DNA of 64,000 nt from Athripsodes cinereus (Eukaryota; Arthropoda; Insecta; Trichoptera; Leptoceridae), in contig OX388318.1 in the NCBI GenBank assembly GCA_947579605.1, positions 2,604,001-2,668,000 of the forward strand, written 5' to 3'. The translations under genes and the position numbers were made by a program. The notes below the pieces were generated by a model that was not told where the DNA came from, searched no databases, and was given only the letters and a program-made list of their open reading frames with translations. Below, in pieces: positions 19,601-25,464 of the stretch. Position 1 is the stretch's first letter. Each line of letters starts with the position of its first letter.

Positions 19601-21426
19601 GTATCTAAATTTTCTTTTCACGGACACATCACACTTTATCTAGGATCAATTTCTACATTAATGTAGTTTCAAAATACGACGAGGTATGCCACCTATTATG
19701 AATGTCTTATTGTTTGGAGCACAAAGAGGATGAACTGTATGTTTGTTACTTGTGGATAGTTCATCGGCTTGTGGGAGATGTGATGGTAAAGATAGAAAAA
19801 TAATCTCGTTCATTCATACTATCACAACATTTTTTACTGGTGGGGTACAACTGCACGTAACAAGTGTGTAAGCTGTCGTTCAGAATAGGTGACATATTTC
19901 ATTGCTGAATTTTATATATTAAATTTATTACGTGTGATGTTTTACAAACATCTGCTTCTTACAGGACACTCAAAAACATAAGAAAAGAGTGGGAGATATA
20001 TTCTTCACCGAGGACTTACCACGAATGGGATAAAAAAATCCCTCTACTTAAAAAAATTCTAGGGAAGATTAAGGTCAGGAGTAAATTAAATTATGAAATA
20101 TTAATTTTTTTGTTAAAGTAAATATTTATTTTTATTTGGCGGAGGTAGTCGGTACTCGGTAGCCTGATGGTAGAGTCTCGGACTTTCAATCGAAAGACCC
20201 GGGTTCAATTCCATCACCTGCTGACTATCTACACCTTCATGACACAAGCGTATTGGTTGCGGTGAGGATATTATTTGAAATCTAGATTAATTTTTAAATT
20301 ATTAAAAAATCTAACCTTTCAACTTGTCGTGGTGTCTTTGGTTTCAATGAGTCTGGTACAGAATCGGGATGTTCTTTGGGAATTTGGAATACAGAAACTT
20401 GTCCATGTTTATTGCCAGCTGCCACCATGAAATCCACAGTAGAGACTATTTTCACAAATGTAATGCCGCTACTGGAGTTCTACAACAGAAAAAATAAACA
20501 AAGCTTTTTAATTTTATAATTATAACATGATCAATGTTATACTGTCTGTACTCTCGTTTTTTTAATCTAATTGTTTTGTGTCTTTTTTGTATACATGTTT
20601 TGTATGTATACAGAGGTTAAACATGTAAAAGGCTTTGGCCGTAAATATTTGTAAATAAATAAATTAATAAATAGTTGGACATCCACCTCCCAGGAGCAGG
20701 CTCCGAAAATCACAGGACATAGTCCTAACTGAAGCAAAAGAAGAAGAAGAAGAAATAAATAAATAAATAATTGAGTTAAAATAATATTGAAGCTTAGAGA
20801 ATATAAACAAATAGATCTCCCACTCTTTTCCTTAAGTTTTCTAATGTTCTGTATGAGACATTCATTCATAAGACTTCATGTATAAGCCAATTTATTTCTC
20901 GTATTGAACAGGGGTGATGTATTCCATCTATTCTGAATGTCTTATTCTTTATAGCAAATAAAGGATAAACAACATTTTTATTATCTTGCTTGTGAGATAC
21001 GCAAGATGAGAAAGCAGTGATGGTGTAGTCAAATTTTGATACACTATTTTAAGGGTTGAATTTTATTATCCAGTTGCTGAAAATTGTGTTTATTAATGAA
21101 TAGAGTTATATAATATTATTAATTTATAATTTCCCTTTCCCATCTTCTTCCTTTATTATTGTAATGTAGATGAATAATAGAAGAATTTTTGGACAACTCA
21201 CCTCACATCTCAACCTTTGCATATCCCCTTTTTTCCTTCCATACCAAAATACTAGTCCTACGTTAGTTCCAAGTGCAATATATTCATCTGTAGCATCCAC
21301 ACAAGTTAGATTTAAATCTTGTGCAAATATTCCCGATTGAACTTTCAGAGGAATTTGGCTTATCAGATTATTATATGGAGCCCATTCCATCAGCACCTCA
21401 CCGTCTTCTGATATTGGTTCTTCCAT
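2717..21426 (-). CDS. Tecpr2-like: TECPR2-like WD40 protein, nine exons (gene span)
   Basis: Joining 21202-21426, 20316-20479, 10476-10599, 10123-10289, 9287-9422, 8021-8220, 7438-7541, 3965-4553 and 2717-3152 gives 2145 bases, 714 residues and a stop. Every junction has AG/GT ends and matching phase. Residues about 1-370 follow human TECPR2 block by block: LALGTNVG-like start, VAAGNKHGQVSVFQI, WSKNGMRLFSGDKNG, CARPGLRVW, and NEIFILEGDRSLIRLS. This is the N-terminal beta-propeller of an autophagy and secretory-pathway factor. Residues 374-700 look disordered and Ser/Asn/Lys-rich. The protein ends EEMEDWEFV, an acidic LIR (W711 to V714) like the WEVI end of human TECPR2, which binds LC3/GABARAP. 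Human TECPR2 has about 1411 residues; its tectonin repeats are not seen here. HPS5 shares the propeller but is a poorer match. Confidence 0.88.
3553..3737 (-). mobile_element. tRNA-derived SINE, family S1
   Basis: Read on the minus strand, the copy has an A-box-like 'tagcctggaggtagagt', a B-box-like 'ggttcgataccagg', the body 'cacgacacaagc...ttactgtgaaaggtg', the tail 'gtttaaaacaaacaaaaccc' and an A-rich end. It sits in intron 8 of the TECPR2-like gene. At least nine more copies occur in the window. Confidence 0.8.
3965..4553 (-). CDS. Tecpr2-like: TECPR2-like exon 8 (linker)
   Basis: Acceptor TTCTCAG|ATG and donor ATGAG|GTAAG, 589 bases, enters in phase 1 and leaves in phase 2. Encodes a low-complexity linker rich in Asn, Ser, Glu and Lys (residues about 374-569). 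No known domain is visible. The frame is fixed by the joins to exons 7 and 9. Confidence 0.82.
5105..5262 (-). mobile_element. Old, degenerate S1 SINE copy
   Basis: Reduced similarity to the S1 family: 'ataaacccaacaaaaccttt', 'cttgtcgtgacag' and 'ccaagctacca' occur in the expected order for a minus-strand copy, but the promoter boxes are decayed. In intron 7 of the TECPR2-like gene. The remainder of that intron (5263-7437) shows nothing beyond AT-rich DNA and the LINE-tail-like piece near 6975-7100. Confidence 0.5.
6975..7100 (+). repeat. LINE/SINE 3'-tail fragment
   Basis: The segment 'actcataatacaacattc...gtttgggaatagctcgatctgtgtgaattgtc' repeats the tail of the element at 8655-8890. It resembles a LINE 3' end that is common in moth genomes (an inference from memory). 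No head is visible here. Confidence 0.45.
7438..7541 (-). CDS. Tecpr2-like: TECPR2-like exon 7
   Basis: Acceptor TTTTCAG|TAT and donor CTCCAG|GTTTG, 104 bases, ends in phase 1. Encodes IISIAVNKNEIFILEGDRSL, equal to IVSVSCTENEIFFLKGDRNI of human TECPR2, the end of the WD40 part. The plus-strand frame over this stretch is only its shadow. Confidence 0.87.
8021..8220 (-). CDS. Tecpr2-like: TECPR2-like exon 6
   Basis: Acceptor TTTACAG|GAA and donor AGAAG|GTAG, 200 bases, ends in phase 2. Encodes SFGPLYVYRDKYIVSYHDD, then LLYVVNPTSLVAVAVVD, a propeller blade in the position of HLGLVSCFFQEGWVLSWNEY of the human protein. Confidence 0.85.
8655..8890 (+). mobile_element. tRNA-headed SINE with a LINE-like tail (family S2)
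   Basis: Begins 'ggctggacagagtggtgcag' (A-box-like), continues with an anticodon-arm-like segment and 'cgggttgattcccagcc' (B box). It then passes into 'gtctgggtgttaaatgtata', '(ta)n' and 'tagtactcataatacaag' with 'gggattaactcaatctgtg'. The tRNA-like head could be mistaken for a tRNA gene, but the long attached tail and the second tail copy at 6975-7100 mark it as a SINE. It runs directly into the 25-bp tandem array. Confidence 0.65.
8886..9182. repeat. Tandem array, 25-bp unit, about 12 copies
   Basis: The unit 'tttatacaatcatgttatgttattg' (25 bases when counted, first part 'tttatacaatcatg') repeats head to tail almost without change. It lies in intron 5 of the TECPR2-like gene and grows out of the end of the S2 element. 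Because 25 is not a multiple of 3 and the unit has no stop in any frame, it creates long spurious open frames. Confidence 0.93.
9287..9422 (-). CDS. Tecpr2-like: TECPR2-like exon 5
   Basis: Acceptor TTTTAG|CCT and donor TTAAG|GTAATT, 136 bases, ends in phase 0. Encodes SIYCARPGLRVWTSDKQGNV, matching TLYASRPGLRLWKADVHGTV in human TECPR2. Confidence 0.88.
9880..10085 (+). repeat. Dispersed repeat R, partial copy in intron 4
   Basis: Contains 'ttcaccgattgtgataaaca', 'attcaggatgggtacatgg', 'acacatgatgttttacga', 'ttacaggacactcgaaattt' and 'aaaagagtgggagacca'. The same phrases in the same order recur at about 19880-20010, 25560-25680 and 51870-51940. Confidence 0.65.
10123..10289 (-). CDS. Tecpr2-like: TECPR2-like exon 4
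   Basis: Acceptor TTCCAG|CAT and donor GAAAAG|GTATG, 167 bases, ends in phase 2. Encodes EIVQISYYQNYLLVSSVFRS, matching SIVQLDYSQKVLLVSTLQRS of human TECPR2. Confidence 0.88.
10476..10599 (-). CDS. Tecpr2-like: TECPR2-like exon 3
   Basis: Acceptor TTCCAG|GTAC and donor ATATG|GTGAG, 124 bases. Encodes HHSEITYIEWSKNGMRLFSG, a WD40 strand set equal to HKNSITALAWSPNGMKLFSG in human TECPR2. This is the strongest single match in the gene. Confidence 0.9.
10725..10905 (+). pseudogene. Decayed RTE-type LINE C-terminus
   Basis: One frame reads VFGHVERI, a stop, DRMTKKKYMAEGRMPGNEAV, a stop, LNDKIL, a stop, then RKDTNRRSYMRYRMPVMEV. This is the ending of an RTE-type polyprotein with at least three in-frame stops. 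It differs in sequence family from the RTE-type remnant at 18780-19280. Confidence 0.6.
10910..11105 (+). repeat. Jockey/CR1-like LINE 3' tail
   Basis: Reads 'ggttagttggaagatatcgc', 'gcgataaactcgcccattg', a T tract and 'gtgcaataaag' before a (TTA)n end. Tails of this design are frequent in Lepidoptera (from memory), which supports the host assignment. Diverged relatives are at 40690-40855, 49160-49310 and 49700-49840. Confidence 0.55.
11120..11230 (-). repeat. Penelope-like element tail with hammerhead-like core
   Basis: On the minus strand the segment reads CTGACGA (11187-11193), a six-pair stem with a GGAA loop (11170-11186) and GAAA (11166-11169), followed by 'gccggctcgctaaaa'. CUGANGA-stem-GAAA is the hammerhead ribozyme core, and Penelope-like elements are known to carry such ribozymes. 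The element's coding part is not present here. Confidence 0.45.
11553..12578 (+). CDS. LINE ORF1: PHD finger, coiled coil, FP-like C-terminal domain
   Basis: A 341-residue RNA-binding accessory protein of the retrotransposon. Zinc ligands of a PHD finger are visible in the usual Cys4-His-Cys3 order: C8, C11, C23, C26, H31, C34, C55, C58. Residues about 95-185 are a heptad-like coiled coil, as expected for an ORF1p trimer. Residues about 190-341 resemble the C-terminal domain shared by insect LINE ORF1 proteins and the baculovirus FP family, with VSEHLTLKNKKLLFETRQLA and YKFAWTRNGRIFLRKDE. The ATG at 11553 is the first in frame. No stop interrupts the frame, so the copy is young or has been kept intact. 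Function (binding and chaperoning LINE RNA) is known for the class and not shown here. Confidence 0.85.
   Translation: MSGRKVKCNHCSNTVSPKKYLRCARCKSAFHYSCGGTTEENYRILSQISKISWKCTECKTQDPRSGASTPNSDGANNDQRSRATSLSDGNSHLEDQTRELKNFFKSELSGIQNEMAVLTQTITAIVDSRLSELIARMDQLEADNVDLRDRIAELEARAPEVKALERDVALLHGRNVEQQKQDDVREQAAKLYNIEIRGIHESRSESLPEILKSIVRVTGCALDIGEVDFMVRTRTRNKNVPKPIVVKFLRRISRDTFLASIRMKKRTITTLDIGVEGPVNNIIVSEHLTLKNKKLLFETRQLAKEKDYKFAWTRNGRIFLRKDEGTHKILITSEKDLATIK
12590..13135 (+). CDS. Extra ORF between LINE ORF1 and ORF2, membrane-protein-like
   Basis: This 181-residue frame begins at an ATG 11 bases after the ORF1 stop and ends just inside the open frame of ORF2. It is also open upstream, into the end of ORF1, to 12485. 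I do not recognise the product. It starts with a hydrophobic stretch (YYILLTIVVTPFSFLSCYF, residues about 8-27) that could be a signal peptide or anchor. The middle is polar with an NNST glycosylation-type site, and the C-terminal third is strongly hydrophobic (IFIFVLLLILIYFVLIYNI). The second LINE in the window has only 35 bases between its ORFs, so the segment is an addition. T-rich DNA favours hydrophobic codons and open frames, so it may simply be non-coding spacer. Confidence 0.35.
   Translation: MNPCDVTYYILLTIVVTPFSFLSCYFAFHHAPDGVYSSCLPSLLNLLLIDIFNVFFKKYFTQIGNTNQWFLFPDSNILDSTYTLTLTNNSTNYIVQKISLIQPHLYELSLRCTQPQSRKCFPNGGSIGPTIEIFIFVLLLILIYFVLIYNICVAYPLLFCVVHVVEYHIECRIYKTQALIN
13153..16116 (+). 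CDS. LINE ORF2: endonuclease-reverse transcriptase, with insertion
   Basis: A 987-residue polyprotein that would nick target DNA and copy the LINE RNA. The N-terminal AP-type endonuclease shows LTETWLNDN and GDYNLPHINW (about residues 137-146). The reverse transcriptase has IYTDFSKAFDKINH (from residue 617), SGVPQGSHLGPLLFLIYIND and the catalytic LLFADDA, with Asp709 and Asp710. There is no RNase H. Within the endonuclease, 13627 to about 13750 is foreign: 31 T residues and an AT-rich stretch replace nothing and keep the frame. Read on the minus strand this is a 3' end with an AATAAA signal and a poly(A) tail, so the enzyme of this copy is probably inactive. No ATG precedes the conserved QNVRGLR motif; the frame is open from 13114. 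Confidence 0.87.
13627..13750 (-). mobile_element. Retroposed 3' fragment inside ORF2 of LINE copy 1
   Basis: A 31-base T run (13627-13657) followed by 'attggaaaaatatc' reads on the minus strand as a 3' end with 'ccaataaa' and a poly(A) tail. The right edge is estimated by aligning the ORF2 protein with that of copy 2. Target duplications were not clear. Confidence 0.6.
16117..16710 (+). other. 3' untranslated region of LINE copy 1
   Basis: T-rich and pyrimidine-rich sequence ('cttcttctctctctctc'-like near 16460 and 16500), a second internal A/T tract near 16170, and an A-rich simple-repeat end at about 16670-16707. No frame of interest. Confidence 0.6.
16711..17465. other. Intronic AT-rich DNA, no gene assigned
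   Basis: Between the LINE end and the calexcitin-like copy. A minus-strand frame at 17037-17315 (92 residues) has no match I recognise and is probably chance. The part near 17270-17465 may already belong to the 5' untranslated part of the copied calexcitin mRNA, but its left edge cannot be placed. Confidence 0.35.
17706..18080 (+). pseudogene. Truncated calexcitin-like EF-hand coding sequence joined to a LINE tail
   Basis: The 124-residue frame matches the first 115 residues of calexcitin, an invertebrate neuronal calcium- and GTP-binding protein: FFDVNQSGTLEKKDFELAIE and DANKDGEVSVNEW. EF-hand 1 spans residues 20-31 and EF-hand 2 residues 71-82, with D71, N73, D75, E77 and E82 at the expected places. 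EF-hand 3 starts at D113 and breaks after S115 (base 18050), where calexcitins continue GDGSID. From there the DNA follows the 3' end of the L2/CR1-type LINE, giving NLTKKPRRS and a stop. There are no introns and no splice donor at the break. It lies in intron 2 of the TECPR2-like gene, antisense. Best reading: a processed, chimeric retrocopy; a genuine exon cut by a LINE is the alternative. Confidence 0.72.
18051..18130 (+). mobile_element. L2/CR1-type LINE 3' tail fused to the calexcitin copy
   Basis: 'ggcgctcttgagatggtc' and 'ggaccattaaacagcgcc' with the following A run correspond to 'ggcgcccttgagtcggtc' and 'ggactattaaacggcgtc' of the LINE fragment at 47797-48150. A (TTA)n stretch ends the unit. 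Confidence 0.65.
18487..18663 (-). mobile_element. S1 SINE copy
   Basis: Minus-strand copy with 'ttactgtgaaaggtgtcca', 'cacgacacaagctttt' and a decayed B box. It is diverged, with the tail 'aaaatcccagatact'. In intron 2 of the TECPR2-like gene. Confidence 0.75.
18780..19280 (+). mobile_element. RTE-type LINE remnant with open C-terminal frame
   Basis: The frame at 18798-19256 (152 residues) is the end of an RTE-class polyprotein. It has SETWTWLKKDESGINAVEMR, RRMVGKTLRDRVKNEDIRR, NKLRWFGHVERMQDER and KRGRPRTTWLDHV, closing with WRSVLSAYPSWDMA. The tail 'gcgtgagggtatagtatag' ends in (TAGTA)n. The reverse transcriptase core is missing, so this is a 5'-truncated insertion. Related decayed copies are at 24205-24350, 26400-26785 and 62878-62945. 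Confidence 0.78.
19680..20020 (+). repeat. Dispersed repeat R, partial copy
   Basis: Shares 'attacgtgtgatgttttaca', 'cttacaggacactcaaaaac' and 'aaaagagtgggagatat' with the copies at 9880-10085 and 25465-25700. The left part (from 19680) is only loosely similar. Between 19281 and 19680 nothing was recognised. Confidence 0.5.
20148..20275 (+). mobile_element. tRNA-derived SINE, S1 relative
   Basis: Has 'ctcggtagcctgatggtaga' (A box) and 'cccgggttcaattcc' (B box), with 'ttcatgacacaagcg' after it as in the S1 body. The tail of S1 is not preserved. The anticodon-arm region could not be folded into a normal 5-bp stem with a 7-base loop, so it is not scored as a tRNA gene. Confidence 0.6.
20316..20479 (-). 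CDS. Tecpr2-like: TECPR2-like exon 2
   Basis: Acceptor TTGTAG|AAC and donor GAAAG|GTTAG, 164 bases, ends in phase 2. Encodes GITFVKIVSTVDFMVAAG, then NKHGQVSVFQI, matching the ITVVKLLSCFDDLVAAG block of the human protein. The 9.7-kb intron that follows holds a LINE and a retrocopy. Confidence 0.88.
20570..21120. repeat. Intron 1 of TECPR2-like gene with a minus-strand R copy
   Basis: 'gatctcccactcttttcctt' and 'ctgaatgtcttattctttat' at about 20812-20960 are the reverse complement of the R family. The remainder is AT-rich with a short GAA run near 20740. Confidence 0.45.
21202..21426 (-). CDS. Tecpr2-like: TECPR2-like exon 1
   Basis: Starts at the ATG at 21426 and encodes residues 1-75 (MEEPISEDGEVLMEWAPYNN...). 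The donor is GAG|GTGAGT, phase 0. The segment DEYIALGTNVGLVFWYGR corresponds to DYIAVGSSIGMLYLY of human TECPR2, the first propeller strand. Confidence 0.88.
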
Positions 21427-22126
21427 TGTTTATTTTATAACTTGCAAAATGATTTACATTATAAATTATAATAAACTGATGTTTTTGCACAAACACGAAA
21501 AACACGGAATACCTGAAAACAACAATATCTTTTGACGTACAAACTGACAAGTGACAGCTGCTAGTGGCTACAAAATGTCACCAACATTACGATATTGAAA
21601 ATATGCAATCATTATATTGTTATACATGAAAATGAAAGGCATCTAATATGTTACCATAACACAAAATAAACATCTGTTTATTGAGCGGAAGTTGTTTTAT
21701 AGTTCATTTTCTAATGAAAAATCAATGTAAATTCAAGATAATGCTGTACAAAAAAATATTTACTATATTTTTGTTCAAAAGAAAATAATTGGATATCCTA
21801 ACAAGCTATATATTAAGAATTTCAATCGGAGGTAGCTACTTTTGTGAATGATTTCATCAATGAAAGCGAAGGTGATTTTGTTATATGGTAACACAGTGTT
21901 GGGCAGAATAGAACTGATATGGCTGCCAGTTGTGTTATTTTGTTACAATATTTCCATGTTTGTTTACCTTAAATCGAGGAAAGGGCCGCGATTGTGCAAC
22001 GGGAATGTGCTGAAGACAATGAAAAACGCTTCGTTCGATTTCAATTGACCGTGTTGTTGATAGTGAACCGGGAAAAGTTTGTGTTGTGTTGTCTGTTGTG
22101 AGACGGCCTCACCTAATTTGTTAAAA
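21427..22126. promoter_or_regulatory. Head-to-head promoter region, TECPR2-like and Src42A-like
   Basis: The two start codons point away from each other across 700 bases. Both 5' untranslated regions and both promoters must lie here unless there are further upstream non-coding exons. The right half is less AT-rich, up to the Src start codon. A 66-codon frame with its own ATG at 21848-22048 would be an upstream ORF if the Src transcript begins that far left. No TATA or initiator element was fixed. Confidence 0.5.
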
Positions 22127-22485
22127 ATGGGAAATTGTTTTAGCAGTCCCTCTGAGAAAGAAGGCAAGGATAAGAATGAGAGAGTGAACCCTTTGGAAGA
22201 AGCACCTTCCTTCCAACACACTCCAGTTCCCACGCCTCCGCCGGACCCCGCCAGGGCCGGAGTGAGTCAGAGTACGGAGGCTGATGTTCCGAACAGGATA
22301 TTCGTGGCTCTGTACGACTATGATGCGAGAACTGATGAGGATCTAAGTTTCCGTAAAGGAGAGCATCTAGAGATACTGAATGATACACAGGGAGACTGGT
22401 GGCTGGCTCGCAGCAAGAAGACCAAACAGGAGGGTTATATTCCTTCCAACTATGTGGCCAGGCTGCAGTCTATCGAAGCTGAACC
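22127..22485 (+). CDS. Src42A: Src-family tyrosine kinase (Src42A type), first coding exon
   Basis: A 119-codon exon plus two bases, with donor CC|GTGAGT. It encodes the membrane-targeting and SH3 part of a non-receptor tyrosine kinase that acts at the plasma membrane in receptor and adhesion signalling. MGNCFSS gives Gly2 for myristoylation and Cys4 for palmitoylation. Residues 20-55 are a short unique region with a PVPTPPPDP proline stretch. The SH3 domain spans about 57-114, with [15 protein letters not shown], the WW pair at 91-92 and PSNYV. From [20 protein letters not shown] to SIEAEP it is nearly the same as Drosophila Src42A, with the N-terminus diverged as usual. The next exon should begin inside the Pro codon and continue WYF. 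No such exon was found before 64000, so SH2 and kinase exons lie outside or were too short to spot. Confidence 0.92.
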
Positions 22486-23097
22486 GTGAGTAGCACAATT
22501 CCATTATATTTTCATTCAAAATAATTGTATATTGTCTATAAACATGACCAATAATATAACTCTGATGTAATTAATTTGTTAAATGCTTTTCTCCCCTTCA
22601 CACAGGATACACTTTATTGCACTGTAAACAGATATATAAATGTCCTATCATAAAATCAAATCAAACCTGTTGAGATAATCTGTTTAATTAGATATACTGT
22701 GTTGTTAAAATACAACAATTATTTGTAATCTGTCTTTACAATTTGCAATAATATTATTATGATCGATAAGATATGGTCATGTGGAAACATTTTTAATTAA
22801 ATGCCTAGCAATATAAATGGCCAAGGCTTGTGTAAATATTCGTAGATAATTAAAATGTTTATTGTACATATTGGTTAATATTAATTCTCCACTGCATTTT
22901 ATTTTGTAAAATAATGCTAACATTTGTTGAATCGGTTACAGTTTTTTTGCAAAATAATTGATTTTATGCTGCGGTAAATACCCAATATTCGGAGATTTCT
23001 TTATACAAAGAAATGTTGTAGAGTTTCAAAAATCTGTGTATGAAAAATTATACTGCTGATTATGATAAATTGAGATATTTTCTATAAACAAAATTAA

Positions 23098-23275
23098 GGT
23101 GATTCCTAGCCTGATTGTGGGGTCTTGGATATTCAATTCAGTGATTCCCTGTTTATATCTTTGCACTGACAAGGTACTCCACGTAGGACTCCAAGGTACG
23201 GCACCGGCATATTGCTTGTTGTAAAGGTGATAGGGTTGTATTTGGGTTTATCTCAAATTCAGATTTTTGTAAGAA
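23098..23275 (+). mobile_element. Degenerate S1 SINE copy
   Basis: 'tcctagcctgattgtggggtc' sits in the place of the A box, and the tail 'agggttgtatttgggttta' with 'ttcagatttttgt' follows. The middle is decayed, including the B box. Confidence 0.5.
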
Positions 23276-23539
23276 AAACACTATTTTACTAAATTATCTG
23301 TATAAAGTATTGGATAGGTCTTCCAAAGCACATAATTTTTTTTGGCAATTTATATCTCAGAATGTGAATGTCTTCATAAAATTCTGTAATCTCAATATAC
23401 TTATATATTTTTTCTTAAATATAATTTAAGTGGCTAGGTTGATATAGTTGTGAGAACTTAGTCAAAATATTGAATTAATACGAAAAAATAAAACTGAACT
23501 TATTCACTGTGTCGGTGTTTAGGTAGTAGAATTCCATAT

Positions 23540-23721
23540 CGAAAAAATAAAACAGGTGTTTTATTCTACTAAAGATTTAATTTGTGAGAGAGACGTCTTT
23601 CGTCTTATGAGAACATTGTCAATCTCCTCATTAGACGATTGACAATGTCCTCATAAGATGAAAGACGTCTCTCTCACAAATTAAATCTTTAGTAGAATAA
23701 AACACCTGTTTTATTTTTTCG
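23540..23721. repeat. Fold-back element, two arms of about 85 bp, 12-base loop
   Basis: Left arm 23540-23624 and right arm 23637-23721 are reverse complements with only a few mismatches. Landmarks are 'gaaaaaataaaacaggtg' at the left and 'cacctgttttattttttc' at the right, with 'gagagagacgtctttc' and 'gaaagacgtctctctc' near the loop. Single-arm relatives occur at 34040-34130 and 39940-40090. Confidence 0.88.
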
Positions 23722-24204
23722 GTTAAAACTGAACTATTGGGAGGATCTCAAAGTCAATCATCTGTATCTTAAGGAAACTATCGTCAAGTTATCCAGCACC
23801 TGTTTTGTATTGTAGAACGAATCTAAATAAATTGTATGTGATGATCCATGGTCTATTTTAATCTGTGGTCAGGAATTTTGTCCATTACTCATTCTTTTGC
23901 CAGTAATATTTTACAGATTTCATTCCTATATTTTTATTTATATCTAATGTCTTTGCCGTTGTTCTTATTATTTCTGATTATGTTTCTGGGATCCCATTGG
24001 CCTACAGCTGTAATGATTCCAGTTAGTTTTTTTTATTGATTATAATTGTAATAATAATATGCATTTATATTTTTTCTTCTTTTTTTATCCACTCCTCTTC
24101 ATTTCTCGACAAAGTCCTTTTAAATCTCTCTCTCTTATAATGTAAAAAGGGTCATCAAGTTTGGCGCACATTCTTTTCAGCTTCATTATTTATTTATTTT
24201 GTGA

Positions 24205-24350
24205 GATAACATGGCCGTGTGTTGAGTAAGAGAAACTGAAATGCATGTATGGAAAATTGTATGAATGTAGAAGAAGTGAAAGAAGTTCCGTTCTCTATGT
24301 CTACCCTACTTGTGATGTTGCGTGAGGGTATGGTACAGTATAGTATTTAT
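24205..24350 (+). pseudogene. Decayed RTE-type LINE 3' end
   Basis: 'ccgtgtgttgagtaagagaa', 'tgtatgaatgtagaagaagt' and 'gcgtgagggtatgg' repeat the 3' end of the element at 18780-19280 with a deletion before the tail. Confidence 0.65.
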
Positions 24351-24519
24351 TCATCCTTTAATGTTTTATAATAATTACTAACAATTTTACACAATTAATT
24401 CACATTAAGTACCTTCAATGTACTGAGGGTGAATTATTCACAGAGACACACTTTCTTTGAACTAACCCTCTGGGCCGATCTTAGCTGTAACTCATTCCTG
24501 GCATTTAGGGTTAATCATT

Positions 24520-24770
24520 CTACATATGAAACTCCGTAAAGGATGGAGCCGTCCTTTCCCCGGGCCTCGGTATCGTTGGGCTTGTCGCCCAACATACTAA
24601 AAATGATTGACTGCTAACAGAAACGGAATACAATGATATCAGAGCGCAGGGAATGTCGTGGAAAGAGGTGAGACAATTGGCGCAGAGATGCTCTGAATGG
24701 AGGAGGCTGGTTTCTGCCCTGTGTTCCCGAGAGGAGCGTGGAGGGTTAGATGATGATATGAAACTCACAA
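24520..24770 (+). pseudogene. Fragment of another LINE C-terminus
   Basis: One frame (about 24605-24740) reads LTETEYNDIRAQGMSWKEVR and then QLAQRCSEWRRLVSALCSRE before a stop, like an RTE-type C-terminal end. The motif 'ggaggctggtttctgccc' recurs at 32610-32640. Confidence 0.5.
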
Positions 24771-25129
24771 TCTAGTTTAACTTTCGTTGATTAGTTTGTA
24801 TATAATAAAATTATCATTTAATAATTAGTTTGTTTTTCATTGTATAAGAAATTCCTTTGCAATATGTATGTACATAGTAACCTACATAAGTAAATAAACA
24901 TACATTGATTTAGTTATCTTATCAGCCCCCATGCTATATACTATATTATTATTATTATATTATTTCAACATTAAGTATGTATATTACATAAAATTTGGAG
25001 CATTCCTTCATCATAATTAATCTATACATAAATGGTTTATTTTGTTCATTAATATATTATATTTTCCATATTTTTTTTATATGAAATTAAATTATGTTTA
25101 TTTCTTTTCCATAAAATTCTTTACAATAT

Positions 25130-25330
25130 GTCCTCTGTGGACACCTTTATCAGACAAGTAATAAGTAAATCATTTCCCTCTGTAAAAAATTTCATCCTTT
25201 TAATTTTTGATATAGGCTCCTTTGAAAATTCTCCTTTTGCTGTGTCTTCAGATAATATTTTTTTATTATCAGAACATAATACCAAATTTTCACAAACTAC
25301 ACATAAAAAATAATAACAGTGTTCTGTCAA
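25130..25330. other. Short open frames of unknown meaning
   Basis: A minus-strand frame of 69 codons at 25121-25330 overlaps a plus-strand frame of 61 codons. Neither has a motif that I know. Listed only to account for the stretch. Confidence 0.2.
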
Positions 25331-25464
25331 ATGGCAGACTTGTTGGATAGCAACATCTTCCAGCCAACCATTTCTTAAGAATTGTCATCTGCCCATTTCC
25401 TTTGAAGTAAAAAAAATATAAGTACCTATGTCATTTTCTTGCTACTAGGTACTTAGTATGCTAT

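Noticed and set aside
20150..20225. tRNA-like segment
   Set aside because: No normal anticodon stem and loop could be folded, and the S1 SINE body follows.
2717..21426. Assignment of the minus-strand gene to HPS5
   Set aside because: HPS5 shares the N-terminal propeller, but the blocks WSKNGMRLFSG, CARPGLRVW and NEIFILEGDRS and the WEFV end fit TECPR2 better.
21848..22048. Separate small gene upstream of the Src exon
   Set aside because: No homology seen; at most an upstream ORF in the Src 5' untranslated region.
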